A stretch of DNA of 64,000 bases, from contig JAJEKV010000105.1 in NCBI GenBank assembly GCA_021234155.1, forward strand, positions 126,001-190,000, read 5' to 3'. The notes beneath the pieces were generated by a model. That model did not search any database. It was not told the origin of the DNA and saw nothing but the letters and a program-made list of their open reading frames with translations. The translations under genes and the position numbers were made by a program. This document shows positions 11,461 to 24,999 of this stretch, piece after piece; the stretch's first letter is position 1; each line of letters starts with the position of its first letter. The DNA is from Isoetes taiwanensis. Its lineage: Eukaryota; Streptophyta; Lycopodiopsida; Isoetales; Isoetaceae.

Positions 11461-12275
11461 TGGGCAGAGAATGGGGAGGAATAAAATCTTCACGGCATGC
11501 AAAGCTTATATCCTAGGAATTTTACGCCCAGCAAAATTAATACACATCAAATTAGTTCAATTATTTCGTACTCCAAAATATTATTATTATCCCATATAAC
11601 AACCTAAAAACCATTACAAGCATACACTCACTACACAAAAAAATGTAGATCATGGTTCATTAGATTGGTAATTACTAAGTAGACCATGGTCCACTATTTC
11701 TAATGTGAGAGGGGCATTAATAGTGGACCATGGTCTAAAAGTGGATCAATGTTATTGGATCAATTTTGATAATTCAAGTTATTGATCAATTTTGATCATT
11801 CAATTTATCAATTTATGAATTGATCATATTGGCAATTCAATTTTGCAACACAAACTTTTTTATCTTACTCTCAACCATTGAATAAAGTGGGGAGGGGAGG
11901 GAGGTTCAACTCAATTTGATCCACGTGATGTTTGAATGTTCCATACTATTTTAGATAGGCCATTCATTTGAATGGAAAGAAATATTTATTTTCAATGTTT
12001 CCATGTCCATGATTCTTAAGTGGTCCCTTATTTATTGGCACAACCCCCCCGCCTTATTGGTTTGATTTATTACTTGCCAATTTCTTATGAAGAAGAAGAA
12101 GAAGAACCCATTAATCCATGCATCCAAGGAGGAATTGAAATAAGACCACACATTTTGGCAACACAATTTGCATCACAAGATGCACCATGTTGCCATCATA
12201 CATGATCATGCTGACAATATATGCACCAGGTTGGCATCATATGAACTAGGTTGGCACCCATGTACCATGTTGGCA
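11461..12275. other. AT-rich spacer with hairpin and short repeats
   Basis: No gene seen. It holds the 19-bp inverted repeat described separately, several GATCAAT/TTGATC repeats at 11740-11830, and short imperfect repeats of the form CACCAGGTTGGCA between about 12180 and 12280. Confidence 0.6.
11680..11737. other. 19-bp perfect inverted repeat around CCATGG
   Basis: TAGACCATGGTCCACTATT (11680-11698) is exactly inverted at 11719-11737 with a 20-base loop. A diverged copy of the arm (AGATCATGGTTCA) lies just upstream at 11647. It is probably a hairpin-type MITE remnant; nothing ties it to a gene. Confidence 0.85.
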
Positions 12276-12373
12276 CCACATGGAATATGTGTATCAAATT
12301 CAAATACACTGTTCACCACAGATGAACATTTCAAGCTGAGAAAAGAAAAAGTGGGTAGGAGAGGGAAAAGGGG

Positions 12374-14845
<2,472 letters not shown>

Positions 14846-17713
14846 TTAGGGCAGATTTGGGGTCTCAAAATGGCCCATATCTTGGATGCCAGAATTCCAC
14901 GTCATGTTTCTCGCGACCAATGATGTTTGCGCATTTTTTTCCAAAGTCAGTATTAGTTGGCAAGTAGAAAGAGGAGCAGGCTTACTTGGCATCCACATGG
15001 CGAAATTTCATAGGACATGTTTGTGCATTCATTGCAACCACATTAATGGCCCGCATTTTTCGAAAATCGTATCGCGGACCAAAATAATGGCTACTTTTCC
15101 CGCCTACTGTGCACATGCCCACATGCACCAACCACCTTATCAAATTTTGGCACCAAGATTTCCATTGTTCACATTAGCGCCGCTACGTGCATCCTCTCCG
15201 CTCCATTTGGAATCCAAGTCTCCAATAGTGTCTATGTTTTGCGGGGAGCATAGAGTTACAACAACGGCGAGGCGAGCAAAGGACAAGCAAACGTACGTTA
15301 CATGCCATGTTTTTACTACCCAAATTTTCATTCTGAAGTTTTCCTACTTTTCAGCTCTTCCCATTCATCGTATTGCTCCCTGCCATTCATTCTTACAATT
15401 CAACGACCGATCGATCTGACGGTGGAAGGATATCTATCCATAGGCTCGTGGGTGAGAATGCTATCCTTAACGAAGGGTGACTATGGAGTTACATCACGAG
15501 CGACATTCATACGCAATGAATAGGTAGAACTATAGGGTTCAAAATAAATGCTATGGATAGTATATTGCAAAAAAAAAAAAAGGGAAGGGAGGGGGGGAAG
15601 GGATTTGAAGAGGAGGATATTTGCAAATTTGCACCCTCAATAATACATGGATCACACCATGCGAAAATGCATATGCACTTTGTAAATGTGTAGTGAGATT
15701 TCGCGTCATGTGATCCTTGCTTCTTTTTTCTTCCCTCTTCTTGATTTATATTCACTCACTGAATCAAATATTTTTCTTTGGGCTATATTTATCAGATGTC
15801 GGGGATTTGAGACTAGGGAAAAGCATTACTAGCATCGTTGTTGTCTAACATATGGACATAAGAGACATGCTTTTCCAAGATAACATTCAGGGCAATGGGC
15901 ATCTAGTTTTACGTTGTAAAGTTGTGGGAGCCGAGCTTGAAAGTTGTCCCATGACCTCTTTTAGTTTAATTGTGCAAGCCTTATGAGAATGGTGTCCTTG
16001 CAATGAAGAAATGTTTGATAAGACGTGCATCCGTGGTTGTTGAAAAATGAGTTACAAAATATTTGCTCCATTAGAGGTGTTTACTAATGCCACGACACAA
16101 AAGCTCCAAAGATATATTGTATAAAATCGCTTTCATGAGCCTTTGGATCAGTTAACTCAAAGTGTCACATATGGAAACATTGTTAGGTTTGATAAAATAA
16201 CATAAAAATCTTATTTAATAAAGCTTTGGTTGTTGGTAAAGTGTTGGCTTATTGTTGTATTTTGCTTTGGGACCCTCTTTGAAAACGTTTAGTTCATAAA
16301 ACATAATATAACTTGGAATGATACATATTTTATATGCAAATGGGAGACTATTGATGAGGGACTTGGTGTTATTATCTATTGACAACAAACAAGAAAGTGG
16401 ATCACACCATGCGAATTTAGTATATTCCAACCTTTTAGCTTATACAAAATTCGCTTGGTGTGTTCTTTTTGGAAAAAGATGACTTCCTATAGTAAAATTA
16501 CTTTGATTATCTTTTAATAAAAGAAATATATATGTGTCATTTATTAGCATCTTCATGGACATTTCCCCTTCCTTATCGGAAGCAGCTCATCTCAAGGAAC
16601 TGTATTCGATTCCGAATGCCTTCATCCTCTCTCAATCTCTCACAATATCCCAGGAGGCCAGAGTTACCGTCACCACAAAATTGGACTAAACTTGAAACGT
16701 CCCGAAATGACAGTTTCTTGCCACTCAACGGATCCAATGGATATAAACTGCCATCTGCCCAAATGTCGACACTTTTTGAGCCTGCAAGACGCAACACGTC
16801 GAGGTCTAAGTTCTTATTTTTTAGACCTCCTTTTTTGCGATTGAAGACTGGAGCATATTCGTGAGTCGCTTGGATCCTTATTCACACATCATTTGGAGCT
16901 TCCATATCAAGCGTGGATCGCACGCCCGAAATGAAGGTGTACAATTTGTATGCCCCAAAGATAATTCACTTCGTGAGCCTAACGTCCGTACTAACCTCTT
17001 TTTTTTGAAATTTGCAATATGCATATGGAAATCGAAAAGTCCACTCTCCTACAATCCGTGCTTTTATACATTACGAAAATTCAAATTTCGAATTGTAGGG
17101 GTGGGAAGCTTTGTATTGGGATGAAGTAAAGATCAGGTTAATCTTTGGGTTCACATGGATGAACCGCTAAGCTACCGGCTTAAAACTCGCCGAACTTGGG
17201 CTGAGGCAAAAAAATTCAGCCCGTTTTTGGAAAATCAGCCCTCGCAAGATCCAACTTGCGTATTAGCTGATGCGGCCTGAATTTTTAATCAGTCTTGACT
17301 CGCTTAGAACTCACGGAGGGCCTAAACTTCTCCATGTGAACCACCCATAAAAATCAAGCGGGCCCTCGAAATGAAAGTCGATACAAAGCTTCAACCTACA
17401 CATTCAAATTTTGAAATGTGGAAGGCGGAAGCTTGTATGGCCATGGCCTCTAAATGAAATAGCGAAGAATCGGACGCCGACGCTTGGTATCTGACAAACC
17501 AAGAGACACGTGTTGCATCGATCCGTCGACAACCAATTTAATTAAATACATATGGCGCCATGAATGCGCGATCCCCCTTATTCTGGGAGAATATTCCAAG
17601 TAAATCTGTAATGATGAGATTTTAGTATCCTAGGTGGCATGGGAAAAAAGGAGCGGAAATATGACGTGGAATGGCTGATAGGAGGCCATTTTGAGACCCC
17701 AAATCCGCCCTAA
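14846..17713. mobile_element. 2.87-kb TIR DNA transposon (hAT-like) inside LINE A
   Basis: The left end begins TTAGGGCAGATTTGGGGTCT and the right end is its inverted copy; 29 of the first 30 bases agree, and similarity returns for ATTCCACGTCAT further in. The flanks TGCTTTTA (14838-14845) and TGCTGTTC (17714-17721) match at 6 of 8 positions, an 8-bp target duplication as in hAT elements. On both sides the flank is minus-strand LINE A endonuclease. No transposase is recognisable, so it is non-autonomous. Inside are an 18-bp direct repeat starting TGGATCACACCATGCGAA (15648 and 16398) and a nested inverted pair GGTTCACATGGA / TCCATGTGAACC (17148 and 17331). Confidence 0.8.
16575..16860 (-). other. 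Possible captured coding segment inside the TIR transposon
   Basis: The minus strand is open over about 90 codons and reads NLDLDVLRLAGSKSVDIWAD, then GSLYPLDPLSGKKLSFRDVS and so on to ERLREDEGIRNRIQFLEM. Composition looks protein-like rather than random, and the surrounding element is otherwise non-coding. I do not recognise the family. It may be an exon picked up from a host gene. Confidence 0.3.
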
Positions 17714-18600
17714 TGCTGTTCCAACACACAAACTGCATGGGCAATTTCATTCCTAGCATAACATGCAATCCCTCCAGAACCCTTAAGATTCCACCCTTTA
17801 TTATTCCATACTGAATGTAGCATTGTGAATCCAAAAATATCCGGGAGACTTTTCTCTTCATGTTCACATGTTTTCAAGAAAAAAATTACATCTACATCAT
17901 CTAACATATCTGCCATAGTGCATACTTTGCTATGTTCTAAGGTATTTACATTCCAAAGATACTAACTCGGGCGGACGCTTATTTCCTATGCATCTTCTAT
18001 AACCTTTTCCTCCTCTCCAATTAAGTACGCCTTCCCGCTGCCCTAGCCTCCTTCATTTTCACAATGTCTTCTTTCCTCCGCTAAAATTGCATCTGGTTAA
18101 ATCATCGTTAATCCGGATAAAATTGGCCCTTTAAGCGACCGTTTTACGCATCACTCTCGCTTTAGCTTCTTTGCTTGCACATTTGACCAGAATGTTGGCG
18201 TGTCCCTCACCTTTCTTGCCAATTCGATATGCCTCCGTAATGTCCACGGTGCTTGATTTGCATTCTTTCCGCAAGGAAAGTATGAAAGCAGCCTACGTGA
18301 TCTTCATGTCCCTCCTCGGCGAGTCCCGAAATTTGAAATTCTTAGCTTTAGCTTCCCTTTTCGTGCATATCGCCGGATATTCCATCTTCTCATTCAAGGT
18401 CTCAATGGCTTCCTGAAATCCTTCCTTATCCTTTTCCCCATCGCCATGGACAATTTCTACACCCTCTAATGCGTGCGTTGCGCTTGATATGTTTGCAACT
18501 TGTTGCTTTAGTTCTGCGTTCTCATTCCTCAGTGCAAACAAGGAATCATTCATACCTTGAAGAAGCTTCAATAATTGGGTCTGTTGTATCGCTGCATCCC
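17714..18600 (-). pseudogene. LINE family A: ORF1 RNA-binding protein and start of endonuclease
   Basis: Minus-strand 18600-18290 encodes a coiled coil (LRNENAELKQQVANISSAT) and then MKITEAAF-like sequence. At 18240-18090 it reads STVDITEAYRIGKKGEG, NILVKCASKEAKARVMRKTV and RANFIRINDDLTRCNF, the pattern of an L1-type ORF1 RNA-binding domain. 17940-17720 encodes the start of the endonuclease: DDVDVIFFLKTCEHEEKS, then GSGGIACYARNEIAHAVCVL, continued at 14.84 kb beyond the transposon. The 5' end stops at an (AG)n run. Stops in ORF1 mark it as dead. Confidence 0.8.
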
Positions 18601-18628
18601 AGAGAGAGAGAGAGAGAGAGAGAGAGAG
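18601..18628. repeat. (AG)14 microsatellite
   Basis: A pure 28-base AG run at the 5' boundary of LINE A; the LINE's other boundary is also an AG run. Confidence 0.97.
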
Positions 18629-19467
18629 CCACATGCAATATCTGCAACACATTCAAATATATTCTTCACCATGGATGAACATTTACAAATTCTGGGGGGA
18701 AAAAACGGAAGAGAGAGATAGGAATTTCAAATGTTTTAATAAATCAACAGGCCTGAAGTATAGTGCAAGCCTATTTTGCTATGACAGCAAACAGGCAAGG
18801 TAATGAACCCATGCATCTGAAAGAATCATCGAGGAAATAAACATTGAAACCTCTGATGTTCCACGTTAGTCTTAGCAACCCCAAGAACCACACATTAAAT
18901 TTTAATGCGTGGTTCTTCAGGGTTGATAAAACTGACCAAGGAGCATCAAAGGATTTAGAGTTTGCATCAAGCCATAGCTAGCTTAGAAATCGTGCGTGTG
19001 ATTCAAACAAATATCCTGCAGTTCACAGAAATTAGAACATGAAGAAATTTGAAACGAAGAAATCTAAAAATTTGAGAAAACTTATCTGATTTCTTTTCTA
19101 ATGCAGCATCCAATATGTTTAGGCAGGAAATAGACTCTGTTACTGCTGAATAAAATGCTGGAGGTGCATTCCCTCGGAATAAATTCTTTCCACCTGTTTG
19201 TTTGGAATTTGAATTGAGTCATCGAAACTAAACCTGGCAGTTATTATTCTATTTTTGGCACTTACTATAATATTCTTGGCAATCATTACGCTCACGGCAC
19301 AATTTAGTGCTAGCCTCGCATTGGGACAGGGGGAACATGCCAAGCGATTCACTATAACGTGCTTTGACACAGATGCTTGAGAAAGCCCCGGGATTGATAA
19401 ATTATGCAGATCGAGTAACCAGGCAGGCGGTAAATTATGCCGACGGTCTTCAAACGACATGTTTTCT
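18629..19467. other. Unassigned AT-rich stretch
   Basis: The first 56 bases (18629-18684) resemble 12276-12331 outside the other AG tract. A minus-strand open stretch at 19140-19493 (LPPAWLLDLHNLSIPGLSQA and onward) looks somewhat protein-like but I do not recognise it and see no splice or start context. Confidence 0.4.
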
Positions 19468-19872
19468 ACATTAATTAACACAAACCATTGCATCCAACAT
19501 ATTTAAATTAAAATCCCCCTGAAACCCCCTTTGGTTTGGGTGCATATTCACACGGGGGATTACTCCGGGCACCGAGAGCTGTCGGATGGGCATATTTGCT
19601 CTTTATTCCTTGATCTGGACCGTACATAGCGATCCTCGTTTGTAAAGTATGACTGTACAAGTTTTCATATACTGTATATTGAGGTTTGTGAAATACTATA
19701 AGGTTTGAGGCAATGTACTTAATAGTGTTAATTTTGTACATGTATTGTAAGTTTTTAGGGGCTCTTACTGCCTTATGTAACCCCCCGTGTGAATATGCAC
19801 CCAAATCAAAGGGGGTTTCAGCGGGATATAATTTAAATGTGTTGGATGGAATGGTTTGTGTTAATTAATGTT
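19468..19872. mobile_element. MITE with about 95-bp terminal inverted repeats
   Basis: The left arm (19468-19563) and the right arm (19779-19872) are inverted copies, sharing for example CATTAATTAACACAAACCAT, CCCCCTTTGRTTTGGGTGCA and ATATTCACACGGGGG. The ~215-base centre has no coding sequence. The superfamily is not clear because the outermost bases are AT-rich and the target duplication cannot be fixed. Confidence 0.8.
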
Positions 19873-20114
19873 AATAATAGTGATATGTTGGTTGCTATAT
19901 TAAAAAAAAATTGGGCCCTTGGGGCCCTAATAAAGGCCTTCGGGCACTAAGGATGGCATATATGCATGTAGACTTAATTACTAAGAAGCTTGGTAAAAAA
20001 CAGCCATAACACATATTTAACTATGATGATCATAATAATAATATGACAAAATAAATCATATAACAATTATTAGGATATATAATGGTTATGTAAGGGCTGA
20101 AGGCCTCCAAGAAT

Positions 20115-20238
20115 CGAACCTGGGTTACTCCAAGGCCCATTAAAGAACTATGCATGCCTATGGTGCATGTTGCCTCGAACCGGGGTTACTCTAAAGGGCC
20201 ATTAAAGAAATATGCATGCCTATGGTGCATGTTGCCTC
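20115..20238. repeat. Tandem duplication, period about 61 bp
   Basis: Two adjacent copies start CGAACC(T/G)GGGTTACTC at 20115 and 20176 and end TATGGTGCATGTTGCCTC. On the minus strand each contains GGTTCGA, like a tRNA B box, but no A box is seen at the right distance. Confidence 0.8.
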
Positions 20239-20928
20239 TAGCGTGCCTATAACAATATTATCCAGCAATACACAAACATGTAATGATAGATATATATAAG
20301 GAAGGAGTTTTTTTGTTTTGCAGGCAAAGGAAGGCAACCACATTATCTGAGGAAGGCAACCACATTATCTGTGAACAATAAATAGCCTGCGTGTTTGCAT
20401 GTTATGAACCAGAGGGACGTAGTCGTACAAGACCAATGGAGCACACATCAAAGCTCAAATAGTAATGGCAATGACGAAAACCAAGCCAACTGAAGTTGCT
20501 CAAATTCCTTGTAAGAAACTCACCATACAAATGCTCTTATGAGGGAAACCAAACTTAGAATAATACCTTCAATCTTCTGGAAAATCCAATCCTCTTTGCT
20601 TCAATGAGTATATACCATGGCTCAAGAATTTTTACGAGGACTCAGCTTATTCTAGAAAATCAAGGGGCTCTAGGCTCCAAAGTTTTCTGTCATTCAAGAC
20701 ACTTAAGACTCCTTTGAGATCTGATATAAACCCTATTTGGGGTTTCGGTTTCATCCATCTGTCAGAGGCACCCGAGCTGCACAAATTCGAGCACAGCCAA
20801 GCAAGAATCGGCCTTTCAAGTTCTAATGCAAGTTTTAAAAGTCATAAAAGTAGAATTCTTATGAGTGAGCAACTTCCCAGACACTACAAATTGATATCCT
20901 TATGTTGCAAGTCTGAATAACATCTTTA

Positions 20929-20960
20929 TCTATCTATATATAATAATAATGGCATTTTTA
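20929..20960 (+). other. Candidate Helitron 5' terminus
   Basis: Sequence A^TCTATCTATATATAATAATA followed by ATGGCATTTTT. Plant Helitrons begin TC after a host A and often carry TCTATNTATATA-like ends. A similar motif, A^TCATTTGATAATAATAATGG then CATTTT, occurs at 26179. Confidence 0.3.
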
Positions 20961-21234
20961 ACATCTTTATCTATCTATATCTATATACAAGTTTTTGTAC
21001 TATGAGGGAGTGTATCAAGTCGACTCGTCATTCGTTCAAATTTTTCTATGAACAATTGGAAATTAAAAATAACGAAAAAGCCAAGTTAAACTTAAAGTAA
21101 ATTGAAGTTATACCATCCCGTACAAAAGTTCTTGTTAAAGTTTAGAACTGTGATGTTCATTATTATGTTTTACATACTCTAAAGTTTGGACAGACAATAC
21201 CAATTCCACAGGCTATAACAAATGTTATCATGCA

Positions 21235-21840
21235 AACGTCCCCTTCAGATTCTCTTAGATTCTATAAGTTTCTTGTAGATTCTTTGAAATTCTATAAGGA
21301 TTTTCCCTTACATCCCCTTAAGGTTCCTAAGATTTCACAAGGATTATGTCAGATTCTTTGATATTCTATGAAGAATCCATAGGGCTCTCCAATGTTCCCT
21401 CAATATTCCCCCAGAGGTTCCATAAAGATTCCTCTAGATTCCCTTACGATTCCCCAAGAGTCTCATAGATAGCTTAGGATTCTTTGAATATTCTCCTAGA
21501 TTATCTAACATTCTATGAAGGATCCCTTAGATTCTCGAAACTTCCCTTAAAAGATTCTTCTAAATTCCTTCAAGATTCTTTGAGATTCCATCAAGGCTCG
21601 CTCAAATTCTCCTTGATATCCTGAATATTCTATTAGATTCCACAAAGATTCCACTATATTTTCTAATACTCTAATGAAATTCCCCTAGATCCAAAGTCCA
21701 AGATACATTAGGATTCATTGTGATTCTATAAAGAATCCCTTAAATTCCCCACATTCCCTTGACATTTCTCCAAACTTCCTACAATTCTATGAAAAAACTC
21801 ATAAATTCCTTTAGATTCTAAAAGATTTCCCTGAGTTGCA
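21235..21840. repeat. Degenerate short-period array rich in AGATTC/ATTCTA
   Basis: About 600 bases are built of loosely repeated 10-14 base units such as AGATTCTTTGA, ATTCTATGAAG and GATTCCCTTA. No fixed period holds for long. No coding sequence. Confidence 0.75.
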
Positions 21841-22063
21841 TGTTACACTTCACTCTAGCACTACTAGCAATGAAGTAAGTGTGCTTCCTTTGCAACATTC
21901 ACTTAACTAGTTATCTTTAGACACTTGACACTTCTCTTACGCGCTCGTGCCATGTGTCCCCAAACCTATAAAGATTCAATGGTTCTATACGACCTAGGCC
22001 CAACATTCATACGTAGCACAATTCATGATCTTTCTATTCAAGGTTAAATTGATTGTATATAGG

Positions 22064-22307
22064 AATGGCATTTTAAGATGCATTCCAAGGAGGAATCCCT
22101 ACTGATGCCGTTAAGGAGGTGGGGATGGTTCCTTGGAATGCCTCCTAAAATGCCATTGTTAAAAAGTGAAAATAATGTTAAACAACAATCTGTGGAGGTA
22201 AAAATCGTCAGAATCGCAACCTCCTTGGAATGCCTCCTAAAATGCCATTGTTGAAAAGTGAAAATAGATTAAACAACAATCTATGGAGTTAAAAATCGTC
22301 GGAATAG
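22064..22307. repeat. Inverted and direct repeat cluster (MITE-like)
   Basis: AATGGCATTTTAAGATGCAT (22064-) is inverted, with two changes, at 22131-22157 (CCTTGGAATGCCTCCTAAAA...). The segment from 22131 is then repeated directly at 22223 with a 92-bp period and similar sequence for about 85 bases. Confidence 0.8.
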
Positions 22308-22540
22308 AGGTAGATTGTTAGAATGTATGGTGAAGCTCTTAGATCGAAGGGTAAAATTGATGGATGCAAGTACAACTGTACAATCTACCCAATTGGAGCA
22401 TCTCAGAGAATACTCGACTTATTCATGTTGCTACCCAATTGGAGCATCTCACAAAATACTCAACTTATTTTTAAATTATTTTGAAAGGAAAGAAAGTTGA
22501 GGAGAGCCACACAGCACACCGACATTGTTGTATGGGTCAT

Positions 22541-22580
22541 GTCTATTCATGTTAAGTTGCGTCTATTCATGTTAAGTTGC
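22541..22580. repeat. Perfect 20-bp tandem duplication
   Basis: GTCTATTCATGTTAAGTTGC occurs twice in direct succession. Confidence 0.95.
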
Positions 22581-22899
22581 ATTGAAGCCTTATTTGGTAG
22601 CCAAGGTTGCGTTTAACCTTAAATCACAAAAAGTCCACCAAAACAATGTCGCTTTAATAAGAAACCCAAATATAAAGGTATACACATATAGATAAAATTA
22701 TGAAACCTAACAAAATTGGACATTTACAACAGATAATAATGCTTATGAACATCAATGAATAGTTGATAAAGAATGTATTTGTGAAGCCTCCTAATAAACA
22801 CTTCTCTCTCTTCAAAATCACAAAAGCATAGGATATCTACACAAAAATTTACACCAAAGCTTGAGAAGCAGATCTAAGCGCCAAAGCAGCCTTTAGAAA

Positions 22900-23606
22900 G
22901 CGGTTTCCCGAAGCCACTTGGACTTGGTCAGTTTTTTTTTTCAATCAAGGCATTTAGTTGTCTGTTCATTCTCGCCAAGAGACTTCTTTTCTTGACCAAT
23001 TTATGGATTTTGGCAATCTTATTCTTAGATGTTTCAATCGGTAGCGACTCTCTTTTTCTCTAATGCTTGTTGCGGATCAATCCGACCATGAAATATCGCC
23101 TTTTAATAACCAAAATTTTAATCAATCTAACAAAAACAAAGTAGTTTTGGCAAAGAAAAATTTAGGCTCTATATGCTTACCTCTTTGGATTTGAGCTTGG
23201 CTTCAATTCTTGCATTTCTTTCATCCTCCCATCTCAATTATTTCGATATTTTTTGGTATATCGCTAAATAAGGCAGAGTTGGAGTAAGATTTTATGAAAA
23301 AGACTACAAATTCCGCCCTCAGTATTGCTAGATCCGAGAAAACCGACTTGTTATGAGACTTGGTTTTCGTCGATGTAGTGATGTCCGCCAAGGACTTCTC
23401 TAGCTTTTCTTTAGCAAGGTTAATATCGCAAAATTCTAGACAAAAAACATGCCGAACCGAAAGAGAAAAAGACTTGAATTTCGAAGCAGCAAAAACATAG
23501 GCCTAGCAGAAAAAACATGAAATTCCAAGCTCAAGGAACTGAATCTCACCTCGTTCTAAAGAAGCACTTGTTTCAACCTTGGCTGGTTCAGGGGCGGCGA
23601 TAGTTT
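22900..23606 (-). pseudogene. Remorin-family gene remnant with introns
   Basis: Read on the minus strand. Exon 23606-23550 is bounded by TTTTTGCAG and GTGAG and encodes TIAAPEPAKVETSASLER, then joins in frame to a stretch from 23435 with INLAKEKLEKSLADI, DLAILRAEFVVFFIKS. Near 23260-23190 one reads AIYQKISK-stop-LRWEDERNARIEAKLKSKE ending at a GTAAGC donor, the remorin C-domain signature (..KxS.(I/L)..WE....A..EAKL...E). Near 23040-22950 comes KNKIAKIHKLVKKRSLLAR. Remorins are plant plasma-membrane microdomain proteins. Stops and frame changes, and the lack of a normal C-terminal anchor, argue for a pseudogene. I am fairly but not fully sure of the family. Confidence 0.6.
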
Positions 23607-23805
23607 CTGCAAAAACCCCTCAAATTCTTGAAAATTGAAACCAAAACCAGGGAAATGCATAACAAAAATGCATCAATAGTCCATACAATGAACTAAACAA
23701 TGAAATAAACATCACCTCGGGATTAAGAGAACAAAATTACTTATCGACATGTGTTGCATATTCTGGCTCCGGTTAGTCACATCTGAATTTAAAAAATGCA
23801 TGTCC

Positions 23806-24995
23806 ATGGGATGGAACAATAGCAACAGTTCTAGTGATGAGGGTGCGTACACATGCTTTGTAGCGCAGATTCAAGAATCCATGCAATACCTCAACCTCTT
23901 GGAAAAAGTTCAAAACAGAAAAACACCTAGCTTCAACATTACCTGCATAACATACTGTCCAGCATATGTGCCACTTATGTTGGAACTCTGCCTCGATGCA
24001 AGAAGGGCTACTCCAAAACTATTTTGCTCCATTTTCCTAGCACATTCTAAAGTTTAAAAGGAAAGAAAGGTTAGAGCAAGATATAAAGGGGAGTGAGAGA
24101 CTATAAATCGGATCAATCTAACCTTAGGAAGAATTGAGTCTTCATCTAGGCCCTGTCTCCACATCCGGCCCGATTTTACAGAGACAGTTCCATATCATTG
24201 CAGAGATAGTTCGATTCACGAGATGTAAAGAACATTGATCAAGAAGGATAAATAGTGCAAATCCGATTCTCAATGGTGTAGTACCCCAGACCATCCTCGC
24301 AGAATAACAAAAGAGGTGATTAAAAGCGAGCCTAAGTAGGATTAGAGCTCAAATATTCACCTTAATAGTTTTGATGTTGAAGGGTATGCTTCTTGTCGGG
24401 GCCAATGCAAAATGAAGGAAAAGGTTATGTCTGGAAAAGCAAAACATCAGAAATATAGACATGAAATTGGGAATTTATGTCTAGAGAAGATGGCAAAGTC
24501 TTACGGCATTATCATGGCTCCAAGAAGAGATATGGCTACTCCGGTGGCTCCATCTCCTTTCAAACTGGGCACAAACATACCATGTAACACTTGTTTCGCA
24601 CTTGGCTTCACATAACCCATTTCCACAAATAAATGAGGCGCCATGATCATCACGAGGAGGGGCGATAATAAACTCCTTTCTTACCTGCAATATTTTAATG
24701 AAAACCCGTCTTATCTCATGGCCAAAAAATATAAAGGTCTGCAGTTAGGACATAGCTTACTCCGTATTGCTGTAATGCTAAAAGAAGAAGAGTACTGGAA
24801 ATGTCTGCAAATAAATATTTTGAACATGACTTTTAAGCTATGGAAGCTATGGAACATGACGGCATACTATACCTTCAGGAATGTCATTTGCAACTATTGT
24901 GACCTCTGCTAATAACCATAGTACAATGGTTGTTTTTCTTGAGTATTTCTATTCTGCAACGCTCTGCTAAATGCCTCCCTGCGGTTGAGATAACC
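23806..24995 (-). pseudogene. NRAMP metal-transporter gene remnant with introns
   Basis: Several minus-strand exons with proper splice sites match the NRAMP family, whose members move Mn, Fe and other divalent metals with protons. Exon 24995-24873: STAGRHLAERCR and VLWLLAEVTIVANDIPE. Exon 24804-24761: ISSTLLLLALQQYG. Exon 24684-24505: [19 protein letters not shown], then [24 protein letters not shown] trace near 24270 reads IGFALFILL. Exon 24046-23943: [10 protein letters not shown] and [18 protein letters not shown]. Next, about 23885-23806: GFLNLRYKA..LITRTVAIVPS. Single-base frameshifts occur in at least three exons and a stop near 24010. The N-terminal exons with the metal-binding DPGN motif are not seen. 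So it is a decayed, truncated genomic copy. Confidence 0.85.
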
Positions 24996-24999
24996 ACAA

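Noticed and set aside
20100-20240. tRNA gene or SINE on the minus strand, because of GGTTCGA B-box-like words
   Set aside because: No A box at the right spacing, no cloverleaf, and the words lie in a tandem duplication.
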